Shown here piece by piece: positions 54,896 through 64,000 of a stretch of DNA of 64,000 nucleotides (within the stretch, counting starts at the first letter, position 1; each line of letters opens with the position of its first letter). A program made the translations under genes and the position numbers. Under the pieces are notes generated by a model. That model saw only the letters and a list, made by a program, of their open reading frames with translations. It was not told the DNA's origin and ran no database searches. This stretch comes from Ostrinia nubilalis (lineage: Eukaryota; Arthropoda; Insecta; Lepidoptera; Crambidae), in contig NW_026973566.1 of the NCBI RefSeq assembly GCF_963855985.1, positions 3,882,501-3,946,500 of the forward strand, written 5' to 3'.

Positions 54896-54899
54896 TTAA

Positions 54900-56072
54900 C
54901 AGCCAGCGTAATCATCTGGGCCGTTTCATGATCAGACAGTCCAGAGTTAAGTACTTCAGATTGAACATTTTTGACGTTACTGGCTATTTGGTCCAAACAC
55001 GAGTTCAAACGAGTAGGCAGACTAATATGAGTCTGGAAACCATAGCTGTGAAGTATATTAAGCAGGTCAGATGCATTCTTATTCTCCCTCAATATATCGA
55101 CATTCCAATCCCCACAAACCACTATTTTCTTCCTTCTGAAATTGTTCGAAGCATAACCTTGTAATTTATCAAGTTTATGCAGAAAGGTTCCTATCTTTGA
55201 TTTTTTATCTTCTGGTATTCTATATACAGGGTGGAATTTTCTAATGCCACCTGGAGGGAAAGTACTCTTAATACTGTAGATAGAAAATTTTACTCAAAGG
55301 AAACATTCCTTTATTTTTGAAAAGAAATAGAACTGCATTCAAAGATTTCTAAAAATTTGTTTGCCACACCCTGGAATCGAACCACTAAAATTTGTTAAAA
55401 ATTACATCCTGTATTTTTATTGCATCCATCGTTAGGGTTAAGTATAAGGATGAAATCTCCCTAACAAACTTGATAAATCAAATGAAAGGAAAACCATGAA
55501 ATCTTAAGTTATTTCAATTACGTACAGAAAATTGTATGGTATAGTAGTGAATTTTCGAAAAAAATTTAAAAATCTTTGAATGCAGTTCTCTTTCTTTTCA
55601 AAAATAAAGGAATGTTTTATTTCAGTAAAATTTTCTATCTACAGTATTAAGAGTACTTGCCTCCCAGGTGGCATTACAAAATTCCACCCTGTATACAAAA
55701 AATAACAATATTCAGGCCCACAATCTCCGTCCCACAACATTCAAAATTGTATTTTGTCACTAAACATGGCGGAATGTTAACAATTTTAGTATTAAATTAT
55801 TTCCTGACTAGAATACATGACCCACCTCTAGATTCATTATCCCTACTATAAGCCGATGCTAGCTTAAAGTTTTTTAATTTAACGTTGGTCTCATTATGTA
55901 ACTTTACGTTTGTCTCAGTAAAACATAAAATGTCCACTTCACTATCACTCATCTCTAAATTATATAAAAACAATTCTAAGTTATCAATTTTGCTACAAAG
56001 GCCAGCTATATTCTGGTGAAGAATTCTTAACTTATCTGAAGCACCCTTAGAGCTAATATTTATCAAAGTCCG
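54900..56072 (-). pseudogene. LINE-8 ORF2, endonuclease part
   Basis: The minus strand reads KLRILHQNIAGLCSKIDNLE (first catalytic Asn), VDILCFTETNVK (catalytic Glu), SRGGSCILVRK; then, across a 465-bp mariner-type MITE, VVCGDWNVDILREN, LNSCLDQIASN and SGLSDHETAQMI (Asp-His pair). It continues a few codons past the piggyBac-type element (53605-53617). ORF2 begins immediately at the ORF1 stop. Confidence 0.83.
55227..55691. mobile_element. Mariner-type MITE
   Basis: CAGGGTGGAATTTT and its inverted copy border 465 bp, with TA on each side (55225-55226, 55692-55693). The arms of about 145 bp contain TACTCTTAATACTGTAGATA. No coding. It splits the LINE-8 endonuclease. Confidence 0.83.
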
Positions 56073-57397
56073 CTCATGAGAGCGGCTTGTAGTGGAAAAA
56101 AATTATTCCCCATCGTTACATCCCTATTAAGGTTGACTTCCCCCTCAACTTGAGACTTACATCCACTTCCAATATCGCCCGACGCATAAGAGTACATCGG
56201 TGAATCAGTATTCAAGGCAAGAGTCAGTTTAAATGTTATTAAGTCTAAGACAGACCTTTGATTATGTCTTTTAAACATGTCTTTGATCTCTAGGAATCTA
56301 CAGTGATCGTAGTTTTTTATTAGCATTCGTAATTCATTATTTAGTTTATTTACATTTAGATTTCGATTCATTGGTACATTCAACAGAAAAACCTTACATT
56401 TTTTTAATTGACCTAAGATATGATACAACCTTTTAAGCAAACTACACGGATATCTGTCATGTTTACCAACTGAAATTACAATAATGTCTCCTTCTTTAAC
56501 TTTTAGGAGTAAACTATCCAAATTAATTACCAAATATTTCAGCTGAAGATGCATGAGGTTTCACCAATCCTTGAAAGTTGTATCTTTCACTTCCCTTGTC
56601 GAATTTCATTCTACATAAGTTTGCTGATAGTCCTTTCACCTGTTCATCGCCAATTATATAAACATTTCTTATTTTCAACCTTTTCGTAACGTTTGGCAAT
56701 TTTTTGTTGATTGGTGAGCCTTGGCTTGATTTAATAACTCCCGGAGTCACTTGATCCCTCGGCTTGCTTGGAGTATTTTGTTCAATAGAAAAATCTAGTC
56801 TTGTTTTATTCAGAGAGCTTATATTTCTGTTTTGCGATAAGATATCCTTTAACTGGTTCAGTCGTACATCATATGATGAGATTTGTTTTTTTAGGCAGGA
56901 GTTTTCTGTCAAAAGATTCGTAATTTCATTCTCTGCAATCTCTAACTTTTCTGTGAGTTTCGCGATTTTATTCTGTAAGGCTTCTATTTCATTAAAATTA
57001 TCAGATCTGATATCGGGACAACTCCTGTTCAATTGTCCATTTCCTTTTACAATCATAGATAAGTCCTCGGTGTCCTCATCCAGCGATAGTGCATCAAAAG
57101 AGTTTTCTGTTGAGATATTTGCCCTGTACTTTCTTCGAATCGTAACATTGTCCTCCTGATCGTAAAAGAGGTCGCTATCACGTATTGCGGGCTGCAACAC
57201 TCGGGATGAATTATGGTTATAAATACAGTCATCGCACCTCCACGCTGACTTCCTCTCGATGTCCATCAGGCGAAACAACTTCTCGGATTTGTTGGCGCAG
57301 GCAAGATCATAGGTTTTTTGCAAATTACGCATATTAAATAAAGTCTATCTGTTATTGTGGTTTTGCATTTTGCGCAGTGTAGTGCCATTTCCATTGA
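56063..57397 (-). pseudogene. LINE-8 ORF1 (PHD-like finger, coiled coil, SGNH-esterase-like)
   Basis: It begins near 57395 with MEMALHCAKCKTTITDRLYL, a Cys-rich PHD-like finger that ends WRCDDCIY in another frame. A coiled coil follows (EIEALQNKIAKLTEKLEIAE). The C-terminal half looks like an SGNH hydrolase: NVYIIGDEQVKGLSANL (block with the nucleophile position), GDIIVISVGKHDRYP and LLNVPMNRNLNVNKLNNEL. CR1-clade LINEs often carry such an esterase. Frameshifts lie at about 57310 and 56540. The usual GDS serine is not evident here (GDEQ), so activity is doubtful. Confidence 0.72.
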
Positions 57398-57448
57398 TTG
57401 CCACGAAAGAACCAAAAATAGAAAAATAAAAAAGCAAAAAATCTTCGG

Positions 57449-57511
57449 TCCTTGAGGTTTGAACTTGGGATCGCCGCGTTGATACCGTCGCGTACACCGC
57501 CAGGCCAAGGA
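57449..57511 (-). other. tRNA-like segment before LINE-8 ORF1
   Basis: The minus strand has TCCTTGG at its start and TCAAGGA at its end, which pair as a 7-bp acceptor-like stem. TGGCCTGGCGGTG is A-box-like and AGTTCAAACC B-box-like, 32 nt apart. The 63-nt segment is too short for a full cloverleaf. It lies about 50 bp upstream of the ORF1 start. Confidence 0.5.
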
Positions 57512-57559
57512 CGTTACAACGGTGCTAACGAAATTGAATGTACGCTGCTGCACAAAATA

Positions 57560-58150
57560 TAACAGAAGGCAAACTCCATACTAAACGCGCTCGAGCCACG
57601 CACACATAGACACCGCTCACGTACGCGTTATCAAGACTGTCTTGGACGAATGCGAAGCGCGACTGCGTTCGCTTGAGTGACGCTGCTCACGCGTTTGTGA
57701 AATTATTTTGTTTGTGCGAAAATGAGTGAACAACAAAAAAGGGGTATTATAACATTTGTTAAGTAGATGGTTGCTTACACTCAACATTAAAAACTAAATT
57801 TTCGTTTTTTAAACTACCAATGTTGATTTCGGGTGGTAAGTAAGGTATTTACATATTTGTATTTCAATAGTTCGTTTAACGTTGACAAATTGAAATCCAA
57901 CTCAATTATTAGGAATATCGAAGTGTTTTAAAGAGGTTTTAGGAATTATTGGATAATAGTGTCAACCACCCAACTACATACTACGTGTAACTACTTCCTT
58001 CTCGTGTATTTGTTTGCAAACTATTACTATAATAATAACGTAGGTACTAAACATAACTACATAATAATATAAATATAATGTGGATATCTGTTATTGTCTT
58101 TCTTCCATAGTATTAAGAGTTACATTTTTCTATCATAACGAAATAAACGC
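57560..58150. other. No feature identified
   Basis: GC-richer DNA (57580-57700) is followed by AT-rich sequence. A short frame MSEQQKRGIITFVK occurs at 57722 and stops at once. I see no gene. Confidence 0.4.
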
Positions 58151-58159
58151 AACACATGA

Positions 58160-58288
58160 CAAGACAACCCTAGCGCGACGGCCGAGCGCAGGCTCGCGAA
58201 GCGAAGTACATACATGAGTTTACCTTCTGTTATAAACTGTTGTAAACACTTAATAAGCAATAAAAAATTTGAATTTGAATTTGAATAT
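58160..58288 (+). repeat. Retroposon 3' end with (GAATTT)n tail
   Basis: gcgaagcgaagtacatacatg, then aagcaataaaaaatttgaatttgaatttgaat, has the form of a truncated LINE or SINE end with a hexamer tail. Confidence 0.5.
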
Positions 58289-58322
58289 ATTTTGTGGCTG
58301 CTGTGAGACCACGTCGTAGTAG

Positions 58323-60279
58323 CAGGCGGGTATTTCGCCAAAAATGGTCAATTTTGCCTAATTTCCTTGGCACGAATTTTATTTTTGTTTTTAACTATTT
58401 TTTGTTTCCCAATGCATTAAGTAGTCAAAACTAAGCTAATATATCTAGAAGGGGTGTCATAATTCGTTTTAGAAACAAAGTTATGAGGTCATAAATTTTT
58501 GGTAGCCAAGGAAATTATTATAAATATTTTTTTCTCTAAATTTTCTTCTGTGGTTTGCTTTTTTTTGTTCGACCCATTTTTGTGTACTTTCGCAAGCAAA
58601 CATGCCAATGAATATTATATCATTACGACCTTTTTACACAACTAAGGAAGATAAATGCAGTTGATTGAGTTAAGAGTTAAAAAAAAGTTTTTCTGTATCT
58701 ATTCTGATACCTATTTCTTAAAATGTAAATTTTAAACTTATTCCAATAAAGAAATACTCAAAATTTGACTTTACGCCGAATTATTAAAGGTCTTTTATAA
58801 TTTCCCAGGTCATTTTATGCCACGGAAAACAAGGAAATTAGGACCAAAGAAATTAGATTTATGCCTAAAAGACACCACAGACAAAAACCTATTTACCCTA
58901 TGCATTTACTATTTAAATCATGGGTTTACCCCTACAGACACTACATTTGTGTAAATAAACAATAAAATTAATCCATTGTTTAGCTGCAAAAAACCGTCCA
59001 AAGAAATTGACTTTTTAGTAAACAAAAACCCAAGGAGGGACCTATTTATGCGATTTGTCGCGAAACTGATCAACGACGTACTGTCCTGCCTCAATGGCCT
59101 CTTGGGATGAAATGGCCGAGTGTAGTGGTGCAGTGCGTTACATTCTAAGTTTTTTCGTTTCGTTACAACAATGGTCGAAACGAAGACCCAGGGAAATTAT
59201 ACTTTTGACCTGGACAAGAACTTAACTTCACTTTATTTTCTTCCTATAAGTATTTGACATTTAAAGTTTTTATTTTCCGATAGCCAAACGTTTCTCAAAT
59301 GTAAAGAGAGTGCTATTAGAATTAAATTACGCTTCAATTTGTTATAATGAGCCTTCATTTTGGCAAACAACAGTAATGGACATAACAAGGAAATTAGAAA
59401 AACGACTTTTGATTAAGTTTTTCTACGGTATTATTTGTAGTTTCTGCTATTGTAATAGCAAAAACAAATAAAACTTTTGATGAACTTTCCCATAAAAATA
59501 GTTTTATACAGATAGATATAAAAAAACATGTGTTCGCCTGCCTGGACACAGAAAATTTACTGTTTCGGCGAAATACCCAGGCCTCCGTCACTCGCCTATG
59601 CCGGCCGAGATTACCTACAGCGCGCGACAACTTCAAGTTGCAAATCAGTCAGGGCCGCCACGCGCCTGTGAGCACACGCGTATTTCTATACACTCAAGGT
59701 TTATTATTCCAACAGCACTGTTATTCTTCTTTAATGAAAAATCGTAATATTTAGGAATAATAATTAACGTAGTGATTTAAATAATTAAAAAAAACTACAC
59801 TTTTTGAATAATTTTGAAATACTTATGACAAAAAACTGTAGCAAAAAAAAAATATTTTAGCTAATAAAAACATTAACTTTGCTTCACCGTGTCTATTTTC
59901 CGACACTACACCTTTTAAAACTGTTTGTCCAATTTCGAATTATCGCAACACTGAAGTTTATTAATCTGTACTTTAGAGATGGTATGATTATACAAACACC
60001 ACTAGATTAAAGATTACCAATCGTAAATACGATAAATGCTTCGTAAAATTAAGTTTTTATTTATTTCACTTTCCTTATACAACCCTGACGCTTGAGCTGT
60101 GAGGTAGATCAATTCTGAACACAAAAAAATTGCGCTCTTGTGAGCGAAGTAGTAAGGTGTGATTTCGAATGCACCATGTGCGTTGGATATTTTGCATTAT
60201 TATTATTACCGTTAAAATGCCGGCATCTGATCCTACTCAAAGGAGTGCAATTTCTGTTGCTACTATTATGTATTCTGTG
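58323..60279 (+). mobile_element. Unclassified repeat 'U', copy 2 (interrupted)
   Basis: The first bases CAGGC (58323-58327) are separated from the rest (59583-60279) by an inverted-repeat element. The 7-bp duplication GTAGTAG lies at 58316-58322 and 60280-60286. The sequence matches copies 1 and 3 along its length with scattered substitutions and small gaps. Confidence 0.8.
58328..59578. mobile_element. DNA element with GGGTATTTCGCC ends, inside U copy 2
   Basis: GGGTATTTCGCC at 58328 and its inverted copy ending at 59578 enclose 1.25 kb. AGGC occurs on both sides (58324-58327, 59579-59582), suggesting a 4- to 5-bp duplication. CAAGGAAATTA occurs several times near both ends and inside (58361 inverted, 58507, 58828, 59384). 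No transposase frame was found. Confidence 0.7.
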
Positions 60280-60356
60280 GTAGTAGTGCCAAGGCCAACA
60301 AGGTCGGTTATTCACCCGAGCACTTGTCACAGTTTTTCATTCCACCAACACTCGAG

Positions 60357-61099
60357 CAGGCCTCCGTCACTCGCCTATGCCGGCCGAGATAATTACCTAC
60401 AGCGCGCGACAACTTCAAGTTGCAAATCAGTCCGGGCCGCCACAAGCCTGTTTGCACACGGGTATTTCTATACACGCTCGGTCGATCATAGTCGCAAATC
60501 GCAATCAAGGTTTATTGTTCCAACAGCACTGTTATTCTTTTTTAATGAAAAATTATTGTAATATTTAGGAATAATAATTAACTGTAGTTATTTAATTTAT
60601 AATAAAAAAACTACACTTTTTAAATAATAAATTATTTTGAAATACTTATGACAAAAACTATAGCAAAAAAATTATTTTAGCTAATAAAAACATTAACTTT
60701 ACTTCACCGTGTCTATTTTCCGACACTACACCTTTTATAACTGTTTGTTTAATTTCGAATTATCGCAACACTGAAGTTTATTAATAGGTACTTTAGAGAT
60801 GGTACGATTATACAAACTCCACTAGATTAAAGTTTACCAATCGTAAATACAATAAATGCTTCTTAAAATTAAGTTTTTATTTATTTTACTTTGCTCATAC
60901 AACCCTGACGCTTGAGCGGTGACGTAGATCAATTCTGAACACAACAAAAATGCGCTCTTGTGAGCGTAGTAGTAAGGTGCGATTTCGAATGCACCATGTG
61001 CGTTGGATATTTTGCATTATTATTATTACCGTTAAAATGTCGGCATCTGATCCTACACAAAGGAGTGCAATTTCTGTTGCTACTATTATGTATTCTGTG
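60357..61099 (+). mobile_element. Unclassified repeat 'U', copy 3
   Basis: 743 bp, complete, CAGGCCTCCGTCACTCG to TATTCTGTG. The 7-bp duplication ACTCGAG lies at 60350-60356 and 61100-61106. It is in the same orientation as copy 2 and only 77 bp downstream of it. Confidence 0.87.
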
Positions 61100-61106
61100 A
61101 CTCGAG

Positions 61107-61955
61107 CGAATTTATAAGTTAAAAAAACGTTCACTGTTTGTTACGTATCCCAAATAGTTATTTGAAGATAATTTCACTAATACACCACTTTGAATAACAG
61201 TTTTTTAACACAGTTATCAGTCTTTCCTGAGTATTAGACTGATGTAAGTTTAATAATGAATTGTTTATTTTTTGAGCACCAAATAAATACAAAACTACGG
61301 AACAACTAACTACGTGACTGCTCAGCACGGCGCTCGGCGCCTACCGCCGCATGAGTTCATTTATCAGCTTATGCGTGTATTGCCAGCGTGACAAGGTATG
61401 TATCTATACGTCTTTTGGAGCAGTAAGCAACAATCGGTGTGTCCCCAATTATAGAATGACACAAGTTTATATATGTATTTTAAGGATTATTGTAATCAAA
61501 AGGACATACTCGTAATGGTCAGACGTTTAAAAATGCAACAACCTGATACAAAACTGTTGCCATCTTTTCGTATGTACGATTAGGGAATACTGACTGTATT
61601 CTTTTCAGGTGGTACTTGATCGACCGGACGCCAACCTTCCGCAGACCTCCACAGATTGTACTTGCCACTGGAATGTAGTGCCTATCCTAGTGTTGACGCT
61701 ATTTGTCCAGTAAATTGCATTTATTTCCAGGCCTTATGAAACTCCTGGCTCAGACAAAGTTCCTATCCTGGTTGCTTCACAGGTCCGGCCACTCTTCAAC
61801 AATGCGTATAAAAGCACCTATAAGGTTTTTTTTTCGGCGGTAGGCGTAAAAGTAGTTCGTAGCTCCCTCTCACATTAAAATTTGTTTAAAAATAGTAATA
61901 GATAGAATAATTACCTTTTTATTGTGTGATCTTATTCAAAGGGCACTAATTTAAA
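61107..61955. other. No gene identified
   Basis: Mixed-composition DNA. Two strong acceptor-like sequences (tattcttttcag at 61598-61609, tttatttccag near 61729) occur, but no exon with recognisable coding follows. Confidence 0.35.
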
Positions 61956-61989
61956 CCCCCTAACGTTTGCATCACTTTATATGCTGTGA

Positions 61990-62225
61990 TCACTACTTCA
62001 CTGCACCTGTCACTATTAAAAAATCGGCATCGGAGCCTACTACACTCGGACACCTATATGCCGAGTTCAAGGCTTTCAAGGAGAGTGTTGCCGGAATTGT
62101 ACAGCTGCTACGCTCACAAATTGACGAGCTTTCTCGTGCCACCGATGCCCTGGAGGAATGCCCGAGGACACAAAGGAGGATGCCCCTACGGTCATTTCGA
62201 TACCTCTGGGCTCAAAGGTCGTAAA
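61990..62225 (+). pseudogene. LINE ORF1-like coiled-coil remnant
   Basis: LGHLYAEFKAFKESVAGIVQ, LLRSQIDELSRATDALEE resembles the coiled-coil part of LINE ORF1 proteins. A frame change at about 62150 gives PEDTKEDAPTVIS, also ORF1-like. There is no start and no C-terminal domain. Confidence 0.4.
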
Positions 62226-62441
62226 GGACAAAGTACGACTTTTCAGGAGAAGCAAAAAACGATTTTTTATTTTTTTATTCGACAATAACTTTTTTGTTTT
62301 TTGAGCTATTAAAATATGACCTAAGAAGAAAGTGCTTAGAATTCACAGCATTTTCCGAGGAAGTATTGAAAAACTGGACTAGGGCAGTATTTACTGAGAT
62401 AGATTTCCTTTACGCCCTCAAAATTACAATAAAAAGACCTT

Positions 62442-62875
62442 TAGGCCTCAGCCTCGAACTTAGCGGGCAGCGGGGCGGCGGCGGCGGCGGCGCGGGAGCG
62501 GCAGGATCTTATGCGTAAAATCAAATGGACCGGTTCTCGAAAACAGCGGCGCGGCAGCGGCGCCGGAGCGGGCAACGAGCGGGCAGCGGCGAGGGAGCGG
62601 GCAACGAGCGGGCAGCGCACTCCTTCTTTTGCCCACAATAAATCGAGCGTTAGGAATAAATTTGAATCGAAATAAAATTGTCGCCGTTGTTCAGACATTT
62701 CGTTTGCGAATAAAAACAAATATCTCGACAACACAACCCCGATCACAACACTTCGCCGCTAAAGCGCCGCGCGAGCTGCCCGCTTGTTTCGAGAACGGGT
62801 CTGCGTTGCCCGCCCCGCTCCCGCGCCGCCGCCGCTCCCGCCCCGCTGCCCGCTAAGTTCGAGGCTGAGGCCTTA
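62442..62875. mobile_element. GC-rich inverted-repeat element
   Basis: AGGCCTCAGCCTCGAACTTA followed by gcgggcagcggggcgg at the left is repeated inverted at 62838-62872. The 430-bp element is unusually GC-rich, with tandem GAGCGGGCAACGAGCGGGCA units (62562-62614). It stands out from the AT-rich flanks. No coding and no certain duplication. Confidence 0.7.
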
Positions 62876-62879
62876 CACC

Positions 62880-63620
62880 CCTCAAATATTCGTCCTAGGC
62901 AAGTTACTCAGGGCGTAAGTCTATTTTTATTTTACAAAACTACAAAATCAAGGTAATAAAGGACAATTTACAGAGTTTTATAGGTTTTCATAGGTCGTAA
63001 CGGAACACCCAGGTTAGGTATTATGCAAGGGCAAATTGATAATTTAGCTTAAATATTTAATGTTTTATGGTATTTGATATGTAATATACCATTTCTTCAC
63101 ATATTTTTAATGAATTATAGTATTTTAAATGAAATCAAATGATTTTTCGTGGCTTCAAAATTTAATGCACACAATTTATGAAACTATTATTTCAGAAGTT
63201 TTGATATCTTCGAACTAGAAGATACCATTTCCGATATAAGAGCGATTTTAGAAAATAAATATTATGACGTTTTTAAATAAAACTTCATAATAATGTCTAC
63301 TTTACACGAAAAGCCGAAAACAATTTAATTTTATTTATTTATTTAATCATTATTTTTGTTTCGAAAAACTACAAATGGCGGACTTAATTCTATAGGGCAG
63401 TCTGTCAACCAGTTGACCTTATGATACTGCAGATAGGATAGAATTATTAAGGACAAACGAAAACCAAACTATGATTATTCTAAATTCTAAATAGATTAAC
63501 CGATTGAGTCCCAGACGGCATTAATTAATGTCATAACAATTGATTAATCTATTGTGTCTAGATTCGCGGAGCTTGAAGGATTAAACATTGTTATTCATAA
63601 TAGATTGAAATTATGTCATA
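62880..63620. other. AT-rich stretch, nothing identified
   Basis: I see no coding frame, no terminal repeats and no recognisable RNA gene here. Confidence 0.5.
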
Positions 63621-63621
63621 G

Positions 63622-63648
63622 TACTTACGATACGATACGATACGATAG
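63622..63648. repeat. (CGATA)n microsatellite
   Basis: About five units of ACGAT/CGATA mark a sharp change from AT-rich DNA to the GC-rich end of the window. Confidence 0.85.
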
Positions 63649-64000
63649 TGCTCACCCAGCCAGGACGAGGCCTGCTCCGGTCAAACCGGCATACCAGGAG
63701 GCACAATTTTAAGGAGGGACACGCTCTGGGATGGGAGAGGACGGCCGACTAGCCGCTGCGTCTTTAAACCGCAACCGGTCGACCACAACCAAGTAGATAT
63801 GCATCCTGAGCCTGGTCTAGGAAAATAGGTAAAGACGGGTTTATCGTTGATAGGACTGAGCGTTGGTGCGATGAGGTGGGCAGTCTGGCCTTTGGTGTGG
63901 TTGCCTACTTGTTATTGGTTTGTACAGCTGCTTTTCTTGGTTCATTGTTCCATCAATGGCTGCGGTTCTGGATTTTGGTCGTCTTCTTCGCTGTCTGTCT
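63649..64000. other. GC-rich end segment, possibly the edge of another LINE
   Basis: The composition and style (ccagccaggacgaggcctgc, ggacggccgactagccgctg) resemble LINE untranslated regions such as 1-370, but no coding is visible before the window ends. Confidence 0.3.

Noticed and set aside
61590..61740. Host exons after two good acceptor-like sites
   Set aside because: The sequences after the sites contain early stops and no recognisable protein.
1..64000. CRISPR array or prokaryotic operon structures
   Set aside because: Repeats are transposon ends and microsatellites; spacing and content are eukaryotic, with no cas genes or operons.

Overview
The window looks like insect, most probably lepidopteran, nuclear DNA made almost wholly of transposable elements. 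Reasons: non-LTR retrotransposons with a baculovirus-FP-like ORF1, copia, gypsy and BEL/Pao retrotransposons, piggyBac/hAT/mariner-type elements, Helitron-like repeats ending in CTAGT, and an A-rich LINE 3' tail carrying ATCAGGTGATCCGTCTGCTC. I found no convincing host gene, rRNA or intact tRNA gene in 64 kb. The species is not identifiable by eye.

Left block (1-17.3 kb) is a stack of nested insertions. A gypsy element (+ strand, about 11.19-16.9 kb) was split in gag by a minus-strand LINE ('LINE-1') that runs off the left edge. That LINE was then hit by a copia element (1317-5623, 5-bp target duplication), a fold-back mariner-type element (7001-8681), a 1.1-kb element with a 9-bp duplication (9356-10498) and the 3' end of another LINE (1-395). 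A hAT-type element with an 8-bp duplication (11344-12970) sits in the same gypsy gag.

Middle block (17.3-40.5 kb): a truncated plus-strand LINE ('LINE-2'); a nearly complete plus-strand LINE ('LINE-3', 18785-24165) with ORF1, a hydrophobic extra ORF and ORF2; Helitron-like pieces; a non-coding element with dispersed TATTACCG motifs (25.3-27.06 kb); and a minus-strand LINE ('LINE-4', about 28.2-36.7 kb) interrupted by a plus-strand LINE ('LINE-5', 30035-32938) and by a 731-bp unclassified repeat ('U'). LINE-4 also has a long hydrophobic ORF bridging ORF1 and ORF2. A long-inverted-repeat element (36.8-38.7 kb) holds a G-rich minisatellite and a palindromic 487-bp element. 'LINE-6' follows and ends at a GT microsatellite.

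Right block (40.5-64 kb): a full BEL/Pao element (40629-48649, minus strand, 254-bp LTRs, duplication CCTAT) inserted into 'LINE-7' and itself carrying two insertions. A CR1-like minus-strand 'LINE-8' (51.3-57.4 kb) has an SGNH-esterase-like ORF1 and is broken by piggyBac-type and mariner-type elements. Two further U copies (58.3-61.1 kb), one of them invaded by another inverted-repeat element, a GC-rich inverted-repeat element and mostly featureless AT-rich DNA complete the window.

The coding regions do not form a host pathway. Each is replication machinery (gag, protease, endonuclease, reverse transcriptase, RNase H, integrase, transposase remnant) of one mobile element, almost all carrying frameshifts or stops. 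Target-site duplications let the order of insertion be read directly in many places.
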